Origin: an uncultured Clostridia bacterium
GTDB lineage: Bacteria; Bacillota; Clostridia; Oscillospirales; CAG-272
Assembly (NCBI GenBank): GCA_946404295.1
Contig: CAMJDE010000033.1
Location: forward strand, 1-11,642
Direction of reading: 5' to 3'
Length of the DNA stretch: 11,642 nucleotides
Shown here one piece after another: positions 6,879 through 11,642 of the stretch (position 1 is the stretch's first letter; every line of letters begins with the position of its first letter). Below the pieces are notes generated by a model that saw nothing but the letters and a program-made list of their open reading frames with translations, ran no database searches and had not been told where the DNA came from. The translations under genes were made by a program, and so were the position numbers.

Positions 6879-6896
6879 GGGGTATCCTTTGTTTTT
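6856..6896 (+). terminator. Intrinsic terminator overlapping the end of the helix-turn-helix gene
   Basis: The arms ACAAAGGATATCCC (6858-6871) and GGGGTATCCTTTGT (6879-6892) pair over about 14 bp with one G-U, around a 7-base loop, then TTTT. The 5' arm is coding sequence, and the loop contains the TGA stop (6876-6878). Translation to the stop codon would cover the 5' arm, so ribosomes could delay termination. Confidence 0.85.
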
Positions 6897-6897
6897 C

Positions 6898-6911
6898 GAA
6901 CCGTGTGGTTC
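6898..6911. other. Short inverted repeat just after the terminator
   Basis: GAACC-GTGT-GGTTC is a perfect 5-bp hairpin. The T-run before it (6892-6897) and an A-run after it (6915-6920) could extend pairing. That would compete with the terminator tail, but the function is speculative. Confidence 0.3.
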
Positions 6912-6912
6912 A

Positions 6913-6941
6913 TTGAAAAAACAACCAATAAATATGATAAT
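6913..6941 (+). promoter_or_regulatory. Candidate promoter of the HNH operon
   Basis: TTGAAA (6913-6918), a 17-base spacer and GATAAT (6936-6941) predict a start near 6948, 26 bases before the ATG at 6974. Together with the upstream terminator this makes the HNH gene the first gene of a new unit. Confidence 0.55.
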
Positions 6942-6973
6942 TGGATTATCAAAAGATAAAGGACGTACTCAAA

Positions 6974-7285
6974 ATGTCAAAGTACAACGCATTGGACGTT
7001 TGGAACCGTGTATACGGCTCCCGGCAGGAGGCATACGACTACGCAGGGCGTTTAATGAAAAAGTCTGCTTGCGGCAATCCGAACAGCGCTTTTCATCCGA
7101 CGCTTGACCATATCCGACCGCTTTCTGAAGGCGGCTGCGACGTTCTGGAAAACATTGTCATTTGCCATCGTGATACCAACCGGGAAAAAGCGGATTCTTT
7201 CCCGCATTGGAAAGCGAACGGGAGCCGTTTTCACGCGGAACGGGTCAAGGGATCTCGTGTAGAATACGAAATATTTGAAGATTGA
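6974..7285 (+). CDS. Small HNH-family nuclease
   Basis: The 103-residue protein is a single HNH (beta-beta-alpha metal) nuclease domain. The motif reads LDHIRPLSEGGCDVLEN then ICHRDTNREKAD: Asp45-His46 is the first pair (His46 the likely general base), Asn60 the central Asn, and His65 the second metal ligand. No zinc-binding CxxC pairs are present. The N-terminal VWNRVYGSRQEAYDYAGR (9-26) is a basic-aromatic lead-in seen in a family of small clostridial HNH proteins, as I recall. The ATG at 6974 is preferred: AAGGA (6959-6963) is 10 bases upstream, and the promoter makes the in-frame TTG at 6941 upstream of the transcription start. It should cut DNA, but target and role (defence, mobile element, repair) are unknown. 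It is followed after 15 bases by the small repeat protein, almost certainly in one operon. Confidence 0.85.
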   Translation: MSKYNALDVWNRVYGSRQEAYDYAGRLMKKSACGNPNSAFHPTLDHIRPLSEGGCDVLENIVICHRDTNREKADSFPHWKANGSRFHAERVKGSRVEYEIFED

Positions 7286-7300
7286 AAAGGAGAAAAACAA

Positions 7301-7483
7301 ATGAGCAAAGGCGGACACGGCGTTTCGGGCTATACCCACTCGCAGCAGCAACTCGACGATTACGCCAATCAGAACAACCCGAACAACAGCGCGTATCAGG
7401 CGGATCTTGACAATCACGCCAATCAATGCAATCCGAACAACGACGAGTATTGGCACAGTCGCGGAGTATCGGACGACGATTGA
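7301..7483 (+). CDS. 60-residue Asn-rich protein with two 18-residue tandem repeats
   Basis: AAGGAG (7287-7292) lies 8 bases before the ATG, and the gene is 15 bases downstream of the HNH gene, so it is translated from the same message. After the start MSKGGHGVSGYTHSQQQL come two 18-residue units (19-36 and 37-54). Both read D-x-x-ANQ-x-NPNN-x-x-Y, with ANQNNPNNSAY in the first and ANQCNPNNDEY in the second. The tail is acidic (VSDDD). No signal peptide, membrane segment or catalytic motif is visible. The protein is polar and likely disordered or a small binding protein. I recall similar short proteins in other bacteria but no assigned function. A partner or regulator of the HNH nuclease is inference from the operon. 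The gene ends just before a terminator. Confidence 0.75.
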   Translation: MSKGGHGVSGYTHSQQQLDDYANQNNPNNSAYQADLDNHANQCNPNNDEYWHSRGVSDDD

Positions 7484-7490
7484 CAGTTCA

Positions 7491-7528
7491 TGCAAAGCGC
7501 CCGACGGGAAACCGTCGGGCGCTTTTCG
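7491..7528 (+). terminator. Intrinsic terminator of the HNH operon (copy 1 of a repeated terminator)
   Basis: An 11-bp perfect stem GCGCCCGACGG (7497-7507) / CCGTCGGGCGC (7512-7522) has a GAAA tetraloop, is preceded by AAA and followed by TTTT. It starts 14 bases after the stop codon. Its 24-base core recurs exactly at 10431-10454. Confidence 0.92.
7491..7528 (+). repeat. Direct repeat copy 1 (terminator cassette)
   Basis: TGCAAAG (7491-7497), a 24-base palindromic core (7498-7522 region) and CTTTTC are shared with copy 2 at 10421-10463. In copy 2 three bases are added on each side of the core (AAC and AAT). The two copies bracket recQ in the same orientation. Confidence 0.8.
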
Positions 7529-7535
7529 TTCCGTT

Positions 7536-7567
7536 CTTGCAAAAAAAGCCAATTCGTGATATACTGA
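7536..7567 (+). promoter_or_regulatory. Extended -10 promoter of recQ
   Basis: TTGCAA (7537-7542), a 17-base spacer and TATACT (7560-7565) preceded by TGA form the promoter. Transcription would begin near 7572, giving a leader of about 33 bases to the ATG at 7605. Confidence 0.75.
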
Positions 7568-7604
7568 AATATAATCCCCGTAAAACCGGGAAAGGAGGAT
7601 CGCG

Positions 7605-10406
7605 ATGTCCGACAAACTGACCGTATTGAAACAGTATTTCGGATATACGTCCTTCCGTGCGGGGCAGGACGAGGCGACCGACGCCATCCTGCAGGGGCGG
7701 GACGTCCTCTGCGTGATGCCGACCGGGGCGGGGAAATCGCTCTGCTATCAGGTTCCGGCGCTCCTGTTCCGAGGGGTCACGTTGGTCGTGTCGCCCCTGA
7801 TCTCCCTGATGAAGGATCAGGTCAACGCCCTGACGCAGAACGGCGTCCGCGCGGCGTATCTGAACAGTTCGCTGACGGCTGCGCAGTACGACAAGGCGGT
7901 CGAGAACCTCAAACGGGGGCTGTATAAGATCGTCTACGTCGCGCCGGAGCGGCTGATTACCCCCGCATTTATCGACGCCTGTCGGACGGTCAGGGTGGAT
8001 CTGCTCGCCGTCGACGAGGCGCATTGCATCTCCCAATGGGGGCAGGATTTTCGCCCGAGTTACCTGAAAATCTCCGAATTCGTCGACGCGCTCGGCTATC
8101 GCCCCGTGATCGCGGCGTTCACCGCGACCGCCACCGCCGAGGTCAAGGACGACATCGAGTATTCGCTCCGTCTGAGTGCGCCGTTGCGGGTCGCGACGGG
8201 ATTTGACCGTCCGAACCTCCGCTTCGAGGTTTACCGACCGGAAAACCGTTTTCAAAAACTGCTCTCGATCATCCGCCGAAAAGAGGGTGAATCGGGCATC
8301 GTCTACTGCGCGACGCGCAAAACCGTCGAGGAGGTAGAGGAAAAACTTCTCAAAGCGGGTGTTTCCGCGGCGAAATACCACGCCGGGCTCGACGCCGAAG
8401 TCCGACGGAAAAATCAGGAGGATTTCGTTTTCGACCGCGTTTCGGTGATGGTCGCGACCAACGCCTTCGGCATGGGGATCGACAAGGCGAACGTCTCGTT
8501 CGTGATCCATTACAATATGCCGCAGGACGTCGAGGAATACTATCAGGAGGCCGGGCGCGCGGGTCGCGACGGCTCGCCCGCCGATTGCGTGCTGTTTTAC
8601 AAACCGCAGGACGTGCGGACTCTCCGCTTCCTGATCGATCATTCCGAACCCAACCCCGACCTGACCCCGGAGCAGCAGCAACTCGTCAAAGAACGCGCCC
8701 ACGACCGCCTGAAACAGATGTCGGTCTACGCGAAAATGACCGGCTGCCTCCGGCACTATATTCTGCGCTATTTCGGCGAACGGTCGCCCGAATACTGCGG
8801 CAACTGCTCGAACTGCCTGACGCAGTTCCGTAAGGTCGACGTGACCGAGGACGCAAAAAAGATCCTCGCCTGCGTCGGAGAGATGGGCGGGAGTTTCGGC
8901 GCTTCCAGGATCTGCGAGATCCTGACCGGAAAACAGTACGACCGGATCACCCGCTGGGGGCTTGAAAACAAACGATCCTTCGGCGCTTTGCGGGGGCGTT
9001 CGATCCCCGAGGTGCGCCTCGTTCTGGAACACCTTTTGACCGAGGAATACGTCGAGACCCTCGACAAGGAGTTTCCGACGCTCGCGCTGACGCCGCGCGC
9101 CGAAGCCGTCCTTTCGGGGGACGAGCGTGTCCTGATGATGCAGGAAGCGCCGAAGGAACCGAAGCCGCAAAAAGAACAGCGCCCCGTCTCCCGGGTCGCG
9201 CCCGGCGCGCGCGACGGCGAACTCTTCGCCGAACTCAAGTCGCTGCGCCGCCGTCTGGCGGACGAAAGAGGCGTCCCCGCGTATATCGTCTTCTACGACG
9301 CGACGCTGATCGAGATGTGCCGCCGTCGCCCGCAGACGAAGTGGGAACTGCTCGCCGTCCCCGGCGTCGGAGAGGCAAAACTCGAACGTTACGGCGACGC
9401 GCTGCTGGAGATCCTGCGCCGCTATCCGAAGGAAGAGCCTCCCTCAGACGCGTCCGCGCCGCCCGTAACGAAACCGCCGAAACCGCAGACGGTTGTGTTT
9501 TGGAGACCGCAACCGGTCGAAAAGCCGGTCGTCAAACCGCCGAAAGAGCGGGAACCCGCACCCGAAATCGCTCCTGCAGCCGAACCGATCGCTCCGCCCC
9601 CGCAAAAAAAGGCGCGCCTCCGTATCTCGCGCGAGAGGGCGGAACGCGAGATCCTGTCGGAAGAGCCGCTGAAGATCTCCGCGTTCGCCGAGCGCATAAA
9701 CGACGTCGCGAGAGCGGAAGGGATGCGGACGGTGAAGTCCGGAAGGATCACGGCTTGGCTGGTTCGGATCGGATTGCTCACCCGCCGGACCCGGAGGAGC
9801 AAAAAGAAAATACCGACCGAGATAGGGGAAGAGATCGGCGTCCGCTCCGTGAAAAAAGAAGAGTACCCCAACGGCGTCGGGATCAACTTCTATTCGCTCG
9901 AAGCCCAGCGTTTCATTCTCCGTCACTTCTGCGGGGTCGATCTTGACGCGCCCGCTCTGCCCGAGGACGTCTCCGTCTCTGCGACCTCCGTTCCGGGCGA
10001 GAAGAGACCGAAGAGGGAACTTCCGTACCCGATTCCGGCGGAAACGCTCGAAACGCTCGAAAAAGAGGCGGTCTCCGAGACCCCGGTCGGGATTCGGGAG
10101 TTTATGCGGAACGTCAACCGTTTCGCCCGCGACGGGGCGCTCGCCTTCGTTCCGGGCATCGCCGTTTTGCGGCGGATGGCTTCCTTCGGTTTGCTCGAAC
10201 GCCGGCTCGGCGAAACCGGCAGAAGAGGGTATTATCCGACCGAATCGGGCGAAGAGATCGGCGTCTCTGCCACGATCGTGACCGCCCGGGCCGGTAATTT
10301 CGATATGGTCCTCTACTCCCCAAAAGCGCAAAAGTACGTTCTGGAGCATATCGTTTTTACCATCCTCCCGCCCGACGCCCCCGACGGGGAAGAGGGGGAA
10401 AAATAG
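7605..10406 (+). CDS. recQ: ATP-dependent DNA helicase RecQ with a duplicated C-terminal module
   Basis: This is a superfamily 2 3'-5' DNA helicase for recombination and repair of stalled forks. It has 933 residues; common RecQ proteins have about 600. Domain order: helicase lobe 1 with Walker A TGAGKS (40-45), DEAH box (137-140), aromatic-rich loop SQWGQDFRP (143-151) and TATAT (173-177); lobe 2 with QEAGRAGRDG (314-323); zinc site Cys381, Cys398, Cys401, Cys404; RQC winged helix (about 411-510); HRDC domain (about 537-607); a Pro/Lys-rich linker (about 608-672). The extra C-terminus has two similar modules (about 680-775 and 818-915), each with PTExGEEIGV (737-746 and 878-887) and a YSxxAQxxxLxH tail. 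These look like winged-helix DNA-binding repeats. The start ATG has AGGAGG (7593-7598) 6 bases upstream. Gene and function are certain; the role of the extension is inference. Confidence 0.95.
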   Translation: MSDKLTVLKQYFGYTSFRAGQDEATDAILQGRDVLCVMPTGAGKSLCYQVPALLFRGVTLVVSPLISLMKDQVNALTQNGVRAAYLNSSLTAAQYDKAVENLKRGLYKIVYVAPERLITPAFIDACRTVRVDLLAVDEAHCISQWGQDFRPSYLKISEFVDALGYRPVIAAFTATATAEVKDDIEYSLRLSAPLRVATGFDRPNLRFEVYRPENRFQKLLSIIRRKEGESGIVYCATRKTVEEVEEKLLKAGVSAAKYHAGLDAEVRRKNQEDFVFDRVSVMVATNAFGMGIDKANVSFVIHYNMPQDVEEYYQEAGRAGRDGSPADCVLFYKPQDVRTLRFLIDHSEPNPDLTPEQQQLVKERAHDRLKQMSVYAKMTGCLRHYILRYFGERSPEYCGNCSNCLTQFRKVDVTEDAKKILACVGEMGGSFGASRICEILTGKQYDRITRWGLENKRSFGALRGRSIPEVRLVLEHLLTEEYVETLDKEFPTLALTPRAEAVLSGDERVLMMQEAPKEPKPQKEQRPVSRVAPGARDGELFAELKSLRRRLADERGVPAYIVFYDATLIEMCRRRPQTKWELLAVPGVGEAKLERYGDALLEILRRYPKEEPPSDASAPPVTKPPKPQTVVFWRPQPVEKPVVKPPKEREPAPEIAPAAEPIAPPPQKKARLRISRERAEREILSEEPLKISAFAERINDVARAEGMRTVKSGRITAWLVRIGLLTRRTRRSKKKIPTEIGEEIGVRSVKKEEYPNGVGINFYSLEAQRFILRHFCGVDLDAPALPEDVSVSATSVPGEKRPKRELPYPIPAETLETLEKEAVSETPVGIREFMRNVNRFARDGALAFVPGIAVLRRMASFGLLERRLGETGRRGYYPTESGEEIGVSATIVTARAGNFDMVLYSPKAQKYVLEHIVFTILPPDAPDGEEGEK

Positions 10407-10420
10407 AAAAGGAAAAAGAA

Positions 10421-10463
10421 TGCAAAGAACCGCCCGACGGGAAACCGTCGGGCGAATCTTTTC
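10421..10463 (+). terminator. Intrinsic terminator after recQ (copy 2 of the repeated terminator)
   Basis: The perfect 10-bp stem CGCCCGACGG (10431-10440) / CCGTCGGGCG (10445-10454) has a GAAA loop. Outer AAAGA (10424-10428) and TCTTT (10457-10461) can pair across a small internal loop. The T-tail after the core is weaker (AATCTTTT) than in copy 1, so some read-through is possible. Confidence 0.8.
10421..10463 (+). repeat. Direct repeat copy 2 (terminator cassette)
   Basis: It shares TGCAAAG, the exact 24-base palindromic core and CTTTTC with copy 1 (7491-7528), but has AAC before and AAT after the core. The matched additions on both sides keep the fold intact. Confidence 0.8.
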
Positions 10464-10509
10464 CATTCGTGTTTTTTTTAAAACCAACTTCCAAATGCTA
10501 CAGAAACGG

Positions 10510-10538
10510 TTGCTTTTCAATTCAAATTATGGTACAAT
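10510..10538 (+). promoter_or_regulatory. Promoter of the AlbA_2/GHKL gene
   Basis: TTGCTT (10510-10515), a 17-base spacer and TACAAT (10533-10538) preceded by TGG form an extended -10 promoter. Transcription would begin near 10545, about 40 bases before the ATG at 10584. Confidence 0.7.
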
Positions 10539-10583
10539 ATATCTGTATAAGTATAATTGTCGATCGAGAACAGGAGAAAGAAT

Positions 10584-11642
10584 ATGGGAATTCCGACCAA
10601 CATCAAAACGCTGTTATCCGGCGACGTCGTTGAGTGGGCGCGGATCGAGTTCAAAGAGACTTGGGATCCCGAGGCGTCGCTCAAGACAATCTGTGCTTTC
10701 GCAAACGATATCGACAACTGGGGCGGCGGTTATCTTGTGATCGGTGTAAAAAGCGGAAAAGACGGACAGCCGGACAAGCTCGTCGGCGTCGAGCCGGGCA
10801 GAATCGACGGTTATCTCAAAGATATGCTGAACAAATGCAAACTTATTCAGCCCGAGTATATGCCGATCTCCGAGGTCGTCGACTACAAAGGGATGAAGTT
10901 TATCGTCGTTTGGGCGCCTGGCGGAAGCGTCCGTCCCTATTCGTCTCCCAAAACAATGGCGAAAGGCGACAAGGAACGTGTTTACTACATCCGAAAGATG
11001 GCGAGCACCATCACCCCGTCGCAGGAAGAGACGCGTGACCTTTTTGCGCTCTCCAACAATGTTCCGTTCGACGACCGCATCAATCACGAGGCGGAGATCA
11101 CCGATCTGAATATCACGCTGATCCAGAGTTATCTGAAAGAGATCGGCAGTTCGCTTTACGATGCGTCTCAAAAGATGGATTTCGTAGATCTGTGCAAGAG
11201 CATGAATATCGTCAACGCGCTGCCGGAATACACCAAACCGAAGAACGTCGGTCTGATGTTTTTCAGTCTGAATCCGGAACGCTTTTTCCCGTACGCTCAA
11301 ATTGATGTGGTGCAGTTTCCGGAAGACTTGGGCGGTGACACCATCATTGAAAAGACGTTCAAAGGTCCCCTGCATCAGCAACTCCGTGAGGCACTGCAAT
11401 TCATCCAGAACAGCATCATTCAGGAGAGGGTCGTAAAGTTTCCCGACGTCGCGGAAGCGAAACGGTTCTTCAACTATCCGTTTGCGGCGATCGAAGAGGC
11501 GCTTTCCAATGCCGTTTATCACAAGGGCTATGACGTCAGGGAACCGATTGAGGTTCGCGTGTTGCCCGACCGGATCGAGATCGTCAGTCATCCTGGCGCC
11601 GACCGTTCGATTACCGACGAGGGGTTGAAAACCTATCACGTT
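10584..11642 (+). CDS. Schlafen AlbA_2 domain plus GHKL ATPase-like protein (3' end missing)
   Basis: The frame runs from the ATG at 10584 to the window edge without a stop: 353 residues visible, with the C-terminus missing. AGGAG (10572-10576) is 7 bases upstream. Residues about 12-145 match the AlbA_2 (Schlafen) domain, with VVEWARIEFKETW (15-27) and AFANDIDNWGGGYLVIGV (38-55); the Glu17-x4-Glu22 spacing recalls the acidic pair in Schlafen RNases. Residues about 295-340 resemble the HATPase_c_4 region: EEALSNAVYHKGY (304-316) is the N-box with Asn309, and DRIEIVSHPG (329-338) the next ATP-binding loop. Such proteins are usually annotated as ATP-binding transcriptional regulators, and some lie in defence regions. 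Normally a winged helix follows, which here would be beyond the edge. The family is fairly certain; the function is not. Confidence 0.85.
   Translation, partial: MGIPTNIKTLLSGDVVEWARIEFKETWDPEASLKTICAFANDIDNWGGGYLVIGVKSGKDGQPDKLVGVEPGRIDGYLKDMLNKCKLIQPEYMPISEVVDYKGMKFIVVWAPGGSVRPYSSPKTMAKGDKERVYYIRKMASTITPSQEETRDLFALSNNVPFDDRINHEAEITDLNITLIQSYLKEIGSSLYDASQKMDFVDLCKSMNIVNALPEYTKPKNVGLMFFSLNPERFFPYAQIDVVQFPEDLGGDTIIEKTFKGPLHQQLREALQFIQNSIIQERVVKFPDVAEAKRFFNYPFAAIEEALSNAVYHKGYDVREPIEVRVLPDRIEIVSHPGADRSITDEGLKTYHV

Noticed and set aside
7355..7462. CRISPR-like or tandem DNA repeat
   Set aside because: The repeat is at protein level inside a small gene, with only two diverged units and no spacers. 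No CRISPR array is present in the window.
8031..8055. Gln in place of His in the RecQ aromatic-rich loop (SQWGQDFRP)
   Set aside because: As I recall, Gln is common at this place in RecQ of Firmicutes, so it is not a broken active site.
7488..10520. Large minus-strand open frames opposite recQ (7488-9170 and 9444-10520)
   Set aside because: Both are mirrored by the codon bias of recQ, overlap its terminators and promoter, and have no recognisable protein features.
10420..10740. + strand open frame between recQ and the last gene
   Set aside because: It runs through the terminator and the promoter of the next gene and overlaps that gene in another frame, with no ribosome site.
10614..11639. 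Minus-strand open frame at the right edge
   Set aside because: The + strand frame from 10584 has clear AlbA_2 and GHKL motifs, a promoter and a ribosome site; the minus frame has none.

Overview
The window looks like a fragment of a high-G+C member of the Clostridia (Firmicutes), probably an uncultured gut or rumen lineage. This is inferred from several signs: strong AGGAGG-type ribosome binding sites, textbook sigma-A promoters with extended -10 boxes, a Gram-positive-style lipoprotein, a DUF6512-type membrane protein, and a RecQ of the clostridial kind. No rRNA or tRNA gene is visible, so the assignment rests on gene style alone.

Left part (1-4820), housekeeping and envelope. It holds the 3' end of a short-chain dehydrogenase, an AlaA-type glutamate-pyruvate aminotransferase with its own promoter, and an alpha-phosphohexomutase (phosphoglucomutase/phosphomannomutase type) closed by an excellent intrinsic terminator. 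A predicted lipoprotein of unknown function follows, on its own promoter. In both the aminotransferase and the lipoprotein promoters a near-perfect dyad overlaps the -10 box, suggesting repressor operators. A terminator usable in both directions separates the lipoprotein from a convergent DUF6512-like membrane protein on the minus strand.

Middle part (about 5400-7530), accessory genes. An A+T-rich stretch encodes a 373-residue HEPN-domain protein with the RNase-type motif RNAIVH and a 71-residue Cro/C1-type helix-turn-helix protein. The promoter of the second gene starts inside the stop codon of the first. Next comes a two-gene operon: a small HNH nuclease and a 60-residue Asn-rich protein made largely of two 18-residue tandem repeats. 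These genes are the best candidates for a little-described defence or toxin-type module. That reading is inference from domain content, base composition and layout.

Right part (7490-11642). A long RecQ helicase has all the standard domains plus a C-terminal extension holding two copies of a winged-helix-like module. It is bracketed by two almost identical GAAA-loop terminators. The last gene, cut by the window end, is a Schlafen AlbA_2 plus GHKL-ATPase protein. Apart from the DUF6512 gene, every gene found is on the + strand.
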